Part shown: piece after piece, positions 34,095 through 45,048 of the stretch
Layout of the letters: each line of letters begins with the position of its first letter
Numbering within the stretch: position 1 is the stretch's first letter
Position numbers and translations under genes: made by a program
The notes under the pieces: generated by a model
What the model saw: the letters and a program-made list of their open reading frames with translations, nothing else
The model's database searches: none
What the model was told of the DNA's origin: nothing
Assembly (NCBI GenBank): GCA_963971535.1
Contig: OZ020598.1
Span: forward strand, 91,971,742 to 92,035,741
Reading direction: 5' to 3'
From: Notolepis coatsorum
Taxonomy: Eukaryota > Chordata > Actinopteri > Aulopiformes > Paralepididae
DNA: 64,000 bases

Positions 34095-34860
34095 CCCAGA
34101 CTGGGACGGGCGGATCGGATTGAAGACGAATGGTCAGACAGATCCGGTTGAAGACTAGTGAACAGACAGATCTGGTTGAAGACTAGTGAACAGACAGATC
34201 CGGTTGAAGACTAGTGAACAGACAGATCTGGTTGAAGACTAGTGGACAGACAGATCCGGTTGAAGACTAGTGAACAGACGGATCTGGTTGAAGACTAGTG
34301 AACAGACAGATCCGGTTGAAGACTAGTGAACAGACAGATCTGGTTGAAGACTAAACGGACAGATCTGGTTGAAGACTAAACGGACAGATCTGGTTGAAGA
34401 CTAGTGAATGGACAGATCTGGTTGAAGACTAGTGAACAGACAGATCTGGTTGAAGACTAGTAAACAGACAGATCTGGTTGAAGACTAGTGAACAGACAGA
34501 TCTGGTTGAAGACTAGTGAACAGACAGATCTGGTTGAAGACTAGTGAACAGACAGATCTGGTTGAAGACTAGTGAACAGACAGATCTGGTTGAAGACTAG
34601 TGAAAAGACAGATCTGGTTGAAGACTAGCCCCTTACGTGACTGCGATCTGCAAGCCAAAGTTACAAAAGCCCCTGGCTTGCAGATCGCAGTCACGCAAGG
34701 GGCTAGTTGAAGACTAAACAGACAGATCTGGTTGAAGACTAGTGGACAGACAGATCCGATTTAAGACTAGTGAACAGACGGATGCTATTCGAGACTAGTG
34801 GACACAAAGATCCGATTCGAGATTAGTGTGGGCAGACAGGTCCGATTTATGACTAGTAGC
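34095..34860. repeat. 28-bp minisatellite in G3BP1 intron 1
   Basis: About 25 copies of a 28-bp unit containing CAGATCTGGTTGAAGACTAG, with C/T variation. It is interrupted by an 80-bp hairpin element at 34626-34705. Confidence 0.95.
34626..34705. mobile_element. 80-bp hairpin MITE (TAGCCCCTT family)
   Basis: Arms of about 32 bp start TAGCCCCTTACGTGACTGCG and end in the inverse ...CAAGGGGCTA, with a loop of about 16 nt. It is flanked by GTTGAAGAC on both sides (34617-34625, 34706-34714). That 9-mer is also part of the surrounding repeat unit. A relative lies at 46074-46337. Confidence 0.75.
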
Positions 34861-35514
34861 TGCCAGCACCCATTTCTCGGGAACTCTCCCTTATTGTGGG
34901 CTAAGATTCTGATGTTGGATTTTTCATATTTACAGTCGGTTTTATTAACAGGGCAAATTAGGTCCGAAGAGAGAGAAATCTTAATAAGATGTCTTCCCAA
35001 GTAACGTTAACGTTTGTGTTGAAAAGATGTGTATTGAAGAGCAGCCCACGAGCAGCACGTGTCTCTAAAGTCTCTCTCTCAACACACACATTCCTGGGGG
35101 AATCCGTCGATAAAACAACCCCAACTGACTTTTCAAAAGCCACCTACTATTGAGACAATCCGTGAAGAATTAAATGAACTAGTGCATGTCAGAATCACAA
35201 GAAAAAAAACTAGCTAAAACACCAGCTAGCAAGGCGATCACGATTTGAATGGAGGACCCCGGGAGAGGACGGGTGTATTCCCTGGATCCGAGAGTGAAAC
35301 AACCAACAACCACGCCATGTGCATAATAAAAATAAAAAAAACTTAAGACATGCGTATCCTAACAGACTTACTACCGATTACAAGTTTCAGTTTGACATGG
35401 AAGTGCTAAATGATTGCACCGATCCGAGTCATAATGCGGCAAGACCAAAACTACCAACCACATGCCAGAGGAACAGAGCTGGTAGCGGTGAGGCTTAACA
35501 TAGTAGCTGCAGGA

Positions 35515-36020
35515 AATAGACTGAGACACCCGGTTATGGAGCTAAAGCTAACAGCTAGAACACTACAGTTAGAGCTAAAGCTAACAGCTAGAACACTACA
35601 GTTAGAGCTAAAGCTAAAACCACACTAGTTAAGAGAGCTAAAGCTAACAGCTAAAACCAAACCACACTGCAGTTAGAGAGCAAAAGCTAAAACCACACTA
35701 GTTAGAGAGCTAAAGCTAACAGCTAAAACCAAACCAGACCACAGTTAGAGCTAAAGCTAACAGCTAACCCCACACTACAGTTAGAGAGCTAAAGCTAACA
35801 GCTAACACCACACTACAGTTAGAGCTACAGCTAACAGCTAACACCACACTACAGCTAGAGAGCTAACAGCTAACACCACACTACAGTTGGAGCTAAAGCT
35901 AACAGCTAACACCACACTACAGTTAGAGAGCTAAAGCTAACAGCCAACACCACACTAGTTAGAGCTAAAGCTAACACCACACTACAGTTAGAGCTAAAGA
36001 AAGCTAACAGCTAGAACCAC
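35515..36020. repeat. Minisatellite based on AGAGCTAAAGCTAACAGCTA
   Basis: About 14 irregular copies of a 33-40 bp unit (AGAGCTAAAGCTAACAGCTA plus ACACCACACTACAGTT). It ends about 70 bp from the donor of the proposed G3BP1 exon 1. Confidence 0.9.
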
Positions 36021-36090
36021 ATTCACCCTCCAAACCGCTCAGCTTGACACAACAACATCAGCGACACACATCATCAGGCGTCTGACTTAC

Positions 36091-36350
36091 CAGGGGGGTG
36101 AATTATCAAAAAAAAATTGATGATTTGGAAATAAAGTGATTACTTTTGGAATCACCGGGCGGGTTTGTGCCAGAGGTACTAGCGGCGGCTCACAACGTGC
36201 TGCTGCTGCTGCTGCCTGGCTCTGCCGCTGGGATGCTGCGTTCGGACGGTCCTCGCCAAGTCGGAAATGTAACGTGTGACCTAGCCGCGTGAACCAGGAC
36301 AGAGTCGGAAAGCGGTTCACTCTCAAAGACAGTTCAGTTGAGACTTTGTT
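36091..36350 (-). promoter_or_regulatory. g3bp1: Candidate non-coding exon 1 and CpG-rich promoter of G3BP1
   Basis: A CpG-rich block carrying a GCTGCTGCTGCTGC run ends at a strong minus-strand donor (CTG|GTAAGTCAG, exon end 36091). The G3BP1 exon 2 acceptor at 26689 leaves only 21 nt of UTR, so an upstream non-coding exon is needed. This is the best CpG-rich, donor-bearing block upstream. No TATA box is evident. Confidence 0.42.
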
Positions 36351-36436
36351 GTCCCTCAAGGGGACATTTTCTGTGCAGCAGTGGTAGAGACAACAACAAC
36401 AACAACAAATAACACAACACAAGAAACATCACATCT

Positions 36437-37310
36437 GGGCTGGGTGGCGCAGCGGACATTGCGCTCGTCACCAACACAAGAGACACCGGGTTCGACTCCG
36501 GCTGTCGGTGCTGCCTCCGGCTTGGGCCAGCCGGCAGAGTCAGCGGGTGGAAGTCGATGGGTGGTAATCTGGACGTTGTGGACAGCGACTCCTACAGGTC
36601 GGTTGGGGACGCCTGCACAGCAGAGACAGGAAGTTGCGGGGGTAGTGTGAGCCTCCCACACGTTACACCTCGCCAATGAGAGTCCACGCTGGCAGGTGAA
36701 AAGATGTGACAGGCTGCCTCGTGTACCGGAGGGGACGCGTCTATTTTTGTTTCCTAAAGCATTTATGCTTCCGCGTTCGCGTTTTGCGAATCTGATTGAC
36801 CACTGCCGTTTCTGGTGCGATCTGATTGGCCACTGACGTTTCTGGTCATGTGACATGTGCGCCCATTTCCGCCTCGACCAGCAGCAAACTACCTAACGCC
36901 TAGTTTATCACTGGTTAAGCTTAGGCGACTCTTTCGAAGTTGGTTAAGGTTAGAGTTTGGAATCAGGGCTGGTGTTCTATCGCCCTGCTCTAAGACAAAC
37001 TCTAACCTTAACCAACTTCGAAAGAGTGCCTAAGCTTAACCGGCGAAAGAACTTGCCGTCACACGATTGGTGCGACCAGAAACATCAGTGGCCAATCAGA
37101 GCGCAAAACGCGAACGCGGAAGCATAAATGCGTTAGTAAACGAATAGACGCGGAGGGGACACGTGATGCAAGGCCTCTAGTCTATCCTCCCTACAACCGG
37201 CCAGTGGGGGGCATATGCGAGCAACGTTCAAGACAGGGGAGGGAAGAATTGGCACATTGGAATTGGGATGGGAGAAAAATAGAAGAGGAGAAAAAGTGGA
37301 TAAAAAAAAA
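36437..37310 (+). mobile_element. tRNA-derived SINE, copy 3, split by a foldback element
   Basis: Head GGGCTGGGTGGCGCAGCGG (A box), then B box GGTTCGACTCC at 36489-36499, a body, and tail AGTGGATAAAAAAAAAA. A 13-bp target duplication AAACATCACATCT flanks it (36424-36436, 37311-37323). Positions 36737-37151 are a later insertion. This is the most intact copy of the family. Confidence 0.9.
36737..37151. mobile_element. Palindromic foldback element (MULE-like), 415 bp
   Basis: The ends are GCGTCTATT and AATAGACGC. The two arms are near-complete inverted copies, with shared landmarks GCATTTATGCTTCCGCGTTC, GATTGGCCACTGA and CTTTCGAAGTTGGTTAAGG. The 9-bp sequence GGAGGGGAC is duplicated at 36728-36736 and 37152-37160. 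A 9-bp duplication is typical of Mutator-like elements. It has no coding capacity. Confidence 0.9.
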
Positions 37311-37389
37311 AAACATCACATCTTACAGAATCCAACCAGGAAAAAGAAAAGGAAAATGTAAATGCATTACTGTTATTTTAAAGGAAGTT

Positions 37390-37580
37390 AAGTGCATTTA
37401 GTGCCCTGGGGATGTACGAAAATTTTAATCTGTTGCTCTTTAGCCTGGGGAGCCTATATCTCCTGCCAGAGGGGAGGGGGACAAACTCCTCCAAGAGAGG
37501 ATGGTCAGAGCTGTCCAAGATCGTCTGAGCCTTCCGCAGAATTTGTCTGTTATAAATAGCAACCCGCCTGGAGGCTCTTA
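37390..37580 (-). mobile_element. LINE C-terminal fragment
   Basis: The minus strand reads SSDHPLLEEFVPLPSGRRYR followed by LPRLKSNRLKFSYIPRALN, the C-terminal end common to CR1/Rex-like fish LINEs. Only this portion remains. Confidence 0.6.
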
Positions 37581-37596
37581 ATCAATTCCAATCTTC

Positions 37597-39078
37597 TCCA
37601 GAAACTCACCACGGACAGTCCAAAGCCCCCTTTCTCCCCAAATAGTCACGTTTTTGGTCCATAATGAATTGTGTGTTCACCAGCATGGCGTCTTCGTGAC
37701 CACACGCTTCTTATTGCAAAATAACTAAACTTGGCACAGACATGCACTACGGTGAAATCATGCCCAAGACCTGGGTCGTTTAACTGATTTTGCCAGGTGT
37801 AGGACATTATTTCATCATAGTTGCCAGATGTAGGACATTATTTCATCGTAGTTGCCAGGTGTAGGACATTATTTCATCGTAGTTGCCAGGTGTAGGACAT
37901 TATTTCATCGTAGTTGCCAGGTGTAGGACATTATTTCATCATATTACATGGCGTTTTCACATTCGCCGAAATGCTTGATTGTGATTGGTCAATAGCCCCT
38001 AACAGCGGTGAATTATTTTTCGATAACTGACCGCTGCCATGGGCAACGCGCAATAATCACCGGTGATTATTGCTTTTCGCAGCTGAAGCAATCAAGCCCA
38101 CTGACACACTGCATCAGTGCAATCAGACACACCTGCCTGCGATAATAATAACTTTATTTGGGCTGACAGAGCCACAGAACAACTGCGTCTGCATTTGATC
38201 TCGTCTTGTCGATGGTGTAAAATGAATTAGGTATATTGTTAGTAAGTTAGCCATGTAATAAGCGGGATAATGTATAGCTACGAGGTCATTGTTGCAAAAT
38301 AATTGACCTTCACTACGTTTAGAACTAAACTCTGTGTCGGTCAATTATTTTGCAACAATGACCTCGTAGCTATACATTATCCCTTACATAGTTGCCAGGT
38401 GTAGGACATTATCCCTTACATAGTTGCCAGGTGTAGGACATTATTTCATCATAGCTGCCAGGTGTAGGACATTATTTCATCATAGCTGCCAGGTGTAGGT
38501 CATTATTTCATCATAGCTGCCAGGTGTAGGACATTATTTCATCGTAGTTGCCAGGTGTAGGACATTATTTCATCATAGCTGCCAGGTGTAGGCCATTATT
38601 TCATCATAGTTGCCAGGTGTAGGACATTATTTCATCATAGCTGCCAGGTGTAGGACATTATTTCATCATAGCTGCCAGGTGTAGGACATTATTTCACCGT
38701 AGTTGCCAGGTGTAGGACATTATTTCATCATAGCTGCCAGGTGTAGGCCATTATTTCATCATAGTTGCCAGGTGTAGGACATTATTTCATCATAGCTGCC
38801 AGGTGTAGGCCATTATTTCATCATAGTTGCCAGGTGTAGGACATTATTTCATCATAGCTGCCAGGTGTAGGCCATTATTTCATCATAGCTGCCAGGTGTA
38901 GGACATTATTTCATCATAGCTGCCAGGTGTAGGACATTAATTAATCATAGTCCATGTGCGCCAAGTTCATCAGAAGCGTGTGGTCATGAAAACGCGGAGC
39001 TGGTGAACAAACTTTTTTTTTCAGGAGAGGGGGCTTTGGGCTGTCCGTGGTGAGTTTTTGGGGAAGATTTGAATAGAT
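37597..39078. mobile_element. Inverted-arm element enclosing a minisatellite
   Basis: Arms of about 120 bp at 37597-37720 and 38955-39078 are inverted copies. Shared landmarks are CTCACCACGGACAG, CCAAAGCCCCCT, GTTCACCAGC and GACCACACGCTTCT. Between them lie a 31-bp minisatellite and a further insertion. The exact ends and target duplication are not clear. Confidence 0.65.
37793..38940. repeat. 31-bp minisatellite, interrupted at 37943-38384
   Basis: The unit is based on TTGCCAGGTGTAGGACATTA followed by TTTCATCATAG. There are about 5 copies at 37793-37942 and about 18 at 38385-38940. The foreign block between them contains a perfect 45-bp inverted repeat (38264-38308 / 38339-38383). Confidence 0.93.
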
Positions 39079-40329
39079 AAGTGCCCATTTTTTGGGTGAA
39101 CCGGTTCCAGACTCTGTATGTATCCTGTGGCACAGAGCCGGGTTCACACGACTACATCTGGCCAAATGGTAAACAGAGGTGATAGCGCTATAGTTGGACA
39201 TAAAGTCAGGACCATTCAGATGCAAGGCAGAAAATTCAGACAGATTATTCAACCTTTTTTTCTTGACACAGGTGATTTGAGTCATTTGTAGGAATCCCAG
39301 CAGGTCACAACAACAGCATATTTCTGATGATGTCTCATGATACTCCATGTTCATAATAAAGTATGTTAGCACCACAGAATGTGAAGGGGTCAGGTCAGTG
39401 CAACCAACGACATTTATCATTTGGTCGGCAGTTCGAGTGCAACTTTCTGGTGGTTAAACTTGGAAATGTCCGACTTTACGAGTTAACGAGGACCGTCCGA
39501 ACGCACCATCAGCTCCGAGGACGAGAACAACCAAACTTGAGTTCAACCCGCCTTCCACGAGCCAATCATTTCACAGTTCAGTCAAATCCCAACCAATCAC
39601 CTGCCGCTACCATAACAGCCCCAGATACCAGCCAGTGGCGGGGGACTATGCTTTTTACCTGTTGTTCTGCCGTAGACCAATCGTTCCACGAGGATGTTGG
39701 TCGAGGAGGGTGCGCTTGGTGGAGTCATCCAGTCCGCACAGGTTTAGCCCAGCTCGCTCGTCCAGAAGGGTGCACTTGAGCATATCGTCCGCTTGGGGGC
39801 GTCATGATCCACCTTCATAAAATACTCACTTTGGTTAATTTGGTTTCTAAAGCAATAGTAGATGACTCATCACTTTAGGTGTGAGATGCCAATTTTCTGT
39901 CCACACCCATTATTGCAATTTCTTTTTTGGGGGGGTTGAGGAGCCAAGAGTTTAGCTTTTGTGTCTCTTGTGACATGAGCAGAAGCGTGTTTTAAGGAAC
40001 CTGGGTCCTAGATAGGAATCACTTTTTTTTTGCCTGAGTCCAGAAAACCTAAGAAGCACTGGACCAGAGAATACAATCTTATGTTCAACGGAATAAAAAA
40101 CAATAATTATGCTAATTTGGTATTTTACTGCTTCTTGTCCCAAGTAACACCTTGTTCTTTGAGAACTGAGAGAGAACAGCAACCAGCCCCCCCCCCCCCC
40201 CACGTCGCGGGCTTTCACACCGACCAAATACACCAGCAGAGGACAAAGGATCATCCCCACCCCCCCTCCTAACATCAATGAACACAGGACCCCATCCCCC
40301 CCTCCCCACCTACCGCCACAAGATCAACC
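39079..40329. other. Intergenic, nothing recognised
   Basis: Only a poly-C tract (40187-40201) before the LINE. The 159-codon and 138-codon open frames here show no recognisable features. Confidence 0.45.
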
Positions 40330-41639
40330 ACACACCACAGTGGAAAAACAATTTGAACTTGACGACATTAATGAAATAACAAACTCAAATGGACTTCTCC
40401 AGGGCTGTGTTCTGAGCCCCCTCCTCTACTCCCTGTACACACATGACTGCGTAGCACAGCGGAACAACAACACCATCATCAAATTTGCTGATGACACAGT
40501 AGTGGTGGGCCTGATCTCTGCCAACGACGAAAGGGCCTACCTGGAAGAGGTAGAGAACCTGTCACAGTGGTGTCAGGAGAACTGCCTCTCCCTGAACGTC
40601 AGCAAAACAAAAGAGATGATTGTGGACTTCAGGAGGTCGGGGGTCAAGGACTACAGCCCCCTCAGCATCGACGGGGCACCGGTTGAGAGAGTGAACAGTT
40701 TCAAGTACCTCGGAGCCCACATATCCGAGGACTTGACATGGACCACACACATTGACAGTGTTGTGAAGAAGGCACGACAACGCCTCTACTTCCTCAGGCG
40801 CCTAAGGAAGTTCCAAGTCAGTCAGAAGACCCTTAGGAACTTCTACTCATGTACAATAGAGAGCATCCTGACCGGCAACATCACCTCCTGGTTTGGGAAT
40901 AGCACTGCACAAGACCGTAGCAGACTACAAAGAGTGACACGTTCAGCCGAACGCACAATTGGAGGGGGGCTTCCCACCCTCCAGAACATTTACAACAAGC
41001 GGTGCAAGGGGAAGGCTAAGAGAATTATTAAGGACTCGAGCCACCCGAACAACTGCCTCTTTGAACTGCTGCGGTCAGGCAAGCGATACCGGAGTCTTAA
41101 GGCGAGCACAGAAAGACTCAGAAGAAGCTTCTATCCCCAGGCCATCAGGCTGCTAAACGAACAATAATCACTATGCAACAACCATCAAATGCACACAGCA
41201 CACACACCCACACGCACACACTCACTCAAACAAACAACACACTGCAGCACCCACTCTCCACACTTTAGATCACACAAACACACTTACACTTTATATTTAT
41301 TGATAAAGGATTTGCACTACAACTCGTACACCTACTGTGAATTGTACCTAAATTGCACCTCGTCCCATTTCTCCATTTCTGCCTTGCACTATATAGTATT
41401 GTATATTAGTACACTGCACAGTATTGTATATTGTATGGTAACTACGTCTATTCTGCATCGAACATTGTACATATGTCTAAACTGAACACTGTGACCTCAT
41501 TTTTTTTACTTCTAATTTTACTATGTTATTTTATTTCATACTTATCTTGTCTTGCACAGTCTCTGGAGCGCAACAGTAAGAAGCATTTTGTATAAAAGTA
41601 TTCTGTACTTCTGTATGACAACTATTAAAGAAACTTGAA
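40330..41639 (+). mobile_element. LINE family A: reverse-transcriptase C-terminal half and 3' UTR
   Basis: The open frame at 40340-41167 encodes the second half of a non-LTR reverse transcriptase: LLQGCVLSPLLYSLYTHDC, then IIKFADDTVVVG with the catalytic FADD, then KTKEMIVDFRR and FKYLGAHIS. It ends SFYPQAIRLLNEQ. The 3' UTR runs to the tail ATTAAAGAAACTTGAAA. The 5' portion (endonuclease and first RT blocks) is absent. The motifs fit the CR1/L2/Rex1 group; clade is not resolved by eye. Confidence 0.88.
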
Positions 41640-41640
41640 A

Positions 41641-44600
41641 CATATTTCACTTAAACATAAACAGCTTGAAACCGAAATTGGCTGAAATCAGACATTTGTT
41701 TTTAAACGGTAAGGCTAATATATTATGTTTCACAGAAACAAAACTTGACTCATCTGTTCAGGATCCAGAGATAGAAATCGAGGACTATTCAATCATCAGG
41801 AGGGATAGGAACCAGTATGGAGGTGGTGTCTGTGTGTATATACACAAAGATACCAAATTCAGCAACCGTACTGACCTTAACCATGACGAGATTGAAACTG
41901 TATGGATTGAAATCTTATTTGAAAGGGCAAAATCAGTACTAATAGGCACAATCTATAGACCACCAGAACAGAGTGGCTTTTATGACACACTTGATGGGTG
42001 CTTAACTGGGGTGGAGGGCGTAGAAAAAATCCTTATTGGGGACTGGAACACGGACATGCTACGTAAAGCAGCACCCGTCTTCAAGGCCTTCAGTAGATTT
42101 TCTGATCTGCACGGTTTCAGCCAGCTAATCACCCAACCCACAAGGGTGTGTGAATCAACCCAGACTACCATTGACCTCATCCTGACCTCCGACAAGTCCA
42201 TGATCTCCAATAAAGGGGTGATAGCATGCGGGTTAAGTGATCATTATATGATATTCTGTTCCCGCAAAAAGCCAAAGCAAAAGGCTGGCTGTCACAAAAT
42301 GGTCACATCTAGAGACCTCAAAACGTACTCTAGCGAGGCCTTTAACCTTGAACTGAAGAGCCTGGACTGGTCAGATGAACTCAATGGTACACTGGTTGAA
42401 GAAACCTGGCTTGGCTTCAAAACCAAATTCTCAACAATACTAAACAACATGGCCCCCCTAAGAACCACCAGGGTAAAAAATCGCGCTGAGCCGTGGATGC
42501 ACACTGAAATACTGACCGCTATGAAAGCCAGAGACAAAAAATGCTCTGAATTTCATAAAAGTCAGTCAAAGCTTACCAAAAGCACGAGCAGTGAACTCCA
42601 AGCCCACGTGACTGAACTCAAACTAGAAAGAAACAGACTAAGAAATGACGTAAACTCCATGATAAAAACTGCAAAAAAAAATTTCATCAATGACAAAACT
42701 GAGGAAAACAAAAATAAACCACGGGAACTTTGGAAATTACTCAATAATCAACTAGGCTGCAGTAAAAAACTTAAAACCAGGTTCTCAAACATAAACATAA
42801 AGACGGACAACACGCTCATCACAGACAAACTGGATGTAGCCAATTACTTAAACACTTTCTTCACAAACATAGCCACAACACTGGTAAACAAACTACCCTC
42901 CCACTCAGGGCAGTATGGGGTAGAACACATAGTAGCATACTACAAGAACCTAGGCTTCCACAAAGACGATTTCAAACTGGAAATGGTAACTACAGATGAG
43001 GTACTCAATAAACTGAGCGCCCTCCAACCGAACAAGGCCACTGGCCATGACAACATCCCCTCCAAATTCCTCAGAGACTCAGCAGCCGCCATCACCCCAG
43101 TCATCACACACATAATAAACCTCTCCATAAAACAGGGACACGTCCCCAAGGACTTCAAAATAGCGAGAGTAACACCCCTGCACAAAAAGGGCAGCAAATT
43201 AGACCCAGGCAACTACCGCCCTGTTTCTATCCTTACATCCATCTCGAAAGTCATGGAAAAAATTGTATACGAACAGGTCGAAAAGTACCTTACGGATAAA
43301 AATCTAATCTACGAATTCCAATCTGGCTTCAGAACATCCCACTCCACTGACACATGCCTTCTCTATTTGAACGACCACATCAAGCAAGCGGGCAAATACT
43401 GCGGCATGGTCATGCTAGACCTACAAAAGGCCTTCGACACTGTCAATCACACCATTCTGATTGACAAGCTAAAAGCAATTGGTTTTGATAGTTTATCAGT
43501 GAGCTGGATACAATCCTACCTGGAGGGGAGAGAACAGATGGTGGAGGTAAACGGTACCCTATCCCCCCCCCTCACAGTGAACTGTGGTGTTCCACAAGGA
43601 AGCATACTAGGACCACTACTGTTCCTAATTTATGCAAATGACATGTCGTCAGCTTGTGACTGCAACTTGTTCCTGTTTGCGGACGACTCAGCCCTGCTGG
43701 TCTCTGACAAGAACAAGTTACAGGTTGAAAAAACCCTCAGCTCGGAACTAGGCAAAATCTGCATATGGCTCGCCGACAACAAACTATCATTACACATGGG
43801 CAAAACAGAGTCCATTCTCTTCGGTTCAAATAACAAACTCAGCAAAACAGACGGCTTCTCAGTTACAGTGGGTGACAATATTGTCACAAGGAAAGATGAA
43901 ATTACCTACCTGGGTTCCATCCTAGAGGCTAATCTTTCCTGTGACAAAATGGCATCCAATGTAATAAAAAAACTCAATCAACGAACTCGATTCTTGTACC
44001 GGATCTCCTCCCTGGTAAACAAGAATACCCTGAAGACTCTGGCAGGAGCACTCATTCAAGGGTACTACGACTATGCTTGCACCTCATGGTACCAAAGCAC
44101 CTCAAAGGCACTAAAAACCAAATTACAAACATCTCAAAACAAACTAGTCAGACTACTGCTTGACCTGACTCCTAGAACCCACCTCACCCCTGCACACTTT
44201 GCCAACCTAGGATGGCTTAGAGTAGACGACAGAGTACAGCAACTTGCAATGGGCCTGGTCTACAAGATACACTACACGACCAAGGTACCCATGTACATGT
44301 CAAAATACTTCCCAAAGGTCAGGGAATACCACGATCACAACACCAGAGGGAGCTCCACAAATCATGTAAAACCCAGATTTGGCTCAAACAAGGGACTAAA
44401 CACGTTCCGCAATTATGCCACAACAATGTGGAACGCCCTACCCAAAGCTGTAAAGGAATGTAAATCACTACCCACCTTCAAAAACACTCTCAAAGAACAC
44501 CTACGGGAGACTGCAATTCAAAACTGGCCCCTACAAATGTCCTAACCCAGTTGTACAATAAAGACCAAGCATGGCTTTGTCAGTATTCCAATGTACAGTC

Positions 44601-45048
44601 CCACCCAACCCCACCCCACCTACCCAACCTCCTCCAATGTACAGTTTCCATGTCAAATGTATGTCAGTATTCCAATGTACAGTGTCCCCCCCCCCTAAAC
44701 CCCCCCCCCCCCCCCCACCTCCAATGTACAGCCCCACCCCACCTACCCAACCTCCCCCAATGCACAGTTTCTATGTCAAATGTATATACTCTTCTTCTGG
44801 ATTTTTTTAGTATCACAAACAGTACTGTATTTGAAAATCTGGTATGTCATAAATGTATAGATGTAGCAGTACTGTCTATCTGTATGTCATGTGTGTCATA
44901 TGATGAATTGAAAATGGGGGACCCTGATGGAAACAAGACGAAAGTCTTTCTCAGGTCTGCATCCTCTTAACAATTGTATGTTTTGAGCTGTACTGTACTG
45001 TACCCATTCTGCAATCTGTTAATAAACTTTTCAATCAATCAATCAAAG
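41641..45048 (+). mobile_element. LINE family B, nearly full-length ORF
   Basis: The element begins directly after the tail of the preceding LINE, near the N-terminal HLNINSLKPKLAEIR motif. It runs through a 959-codon open frame and a 500-bp 3' UTR, ending AATAAACTTTTCAATCAATC. The upstream stop at 41636 and the missing 5' UTR/ORF1 show 5' truncation. Tail copies lie at 50561-50762 (minus strand) and 31838-31885. Confidence 0.9.
41666..44545 (+). CDS. LINE endonuclease/reverse transcriptase (uninterrupted ORF)
   Basis: 959 codons without a stop. Apurinic-type endonuclease: FTETKLDSS at about residue 25, YGGGVCVYIHK, LIGTIYRPP, GDWNTDM at about 125 and LSDHYMIF at about 191. Reverse transcriptase: VTPLHKKGSKLDPGNYRPVS at about 503-522, FQSGFRTSHSTD, MLDLQKAFDTVNH at about 582-594 (catalytic Asp), GVPQGSILGPLLF and FLFADDSALL at about 670 (catalytic Asp pair). 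A thumb-like C-terminus ends LRETAIQNWPLQMS. The frame is open upstream to 41639, so the true start lies beyond the truncation, and TTG at 41666 is only a formal start. An intact reading frame implies recent insertion. Confidence 0.9.
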   Translation: MKPKLAEIRHLFLNGKANILCFTETKLDSSVQDPEIEIEDYSIIRRDRNQYGGGVCVYIHKDTKFSNRTDLNHDEIETVWIEILFERAKSVLIGTIYRPPEQSGFYDTLDGCLTGVEGVEKILIGDWNTDMLRKAAPVFKAFSRFSDLHGFSQLITQPTRVCESTQTTIDLILTSDKSMISNKGVIACGLSDHYMIFCSRKKPKQKAGCHKMVTSRDLKTYSSEAFNLELKSLDWSDELNGTLVEETWLGFKTKFSTILNNMAPLRTTRVKNRAEPWMHTEILTAMKARDKKCSEFHKSQSKLTKSTSSELQAHVTELKLERNRLRNDVNSMIKTAKKNFINDKTEENKNKPRELWKLLNNQLGCSKKLKTRFSNINIKTDNTLITDKLDVANYLNTFFTNIATTLVNKLPSHSGQYGVEHIVAYYKNLGFHKDDFKLEMVTTDEVLNKLSALQPNKATGHDNIPSKFLRDSAAAITPVITHIINLSIKQGHVPKDFKIARVTPLHKKGSKLDPGNYRPVSILTSISKVMEKIVYEQVEKYLTDKNLIYEFQSGFRTSHSTDTCLLYLNDHIKQAGKYCGMVMLDLQKAFDTVNHTILIDKLKAIGFDSLSVSWIQSYLEGREQMVEVNGTLSPPLTVNCGVPQGSILGPLLFLIYANDMSSACDCNLFLFADDSALLVSDKNKLQVEKTLSSELGKICIWLADNKLSLHMGKTESILFGSNNKLSKTDGFSVTVGDNIVTRKDEITYLGSILEANLSCDKMASNVIKKLNQRTRFLYRISSLVNKNTLKTLAGALIQGYYDYACTSWYQSTSKALKTKLQTSQNKLVRLLLDLTPRTHLTPAHFANLGWLRVDDRVQQLAMGLVYKIHYTTKVPMYMSKYFPKVREYHDHNTRGSSTNHVKPRFGSNKGLNTFRNYATTMWNALPKAVKECKSLPTFKNTLKEHLRETAIQNWPLQMS

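Noticed and set aside
36443-36510. A possible functional tRNA gene (A and B boxes present)
   Set aside because: No closing acceptor stem, an A-rich tail and target duplication follow, and homologous copies exist. It is a SINE head.
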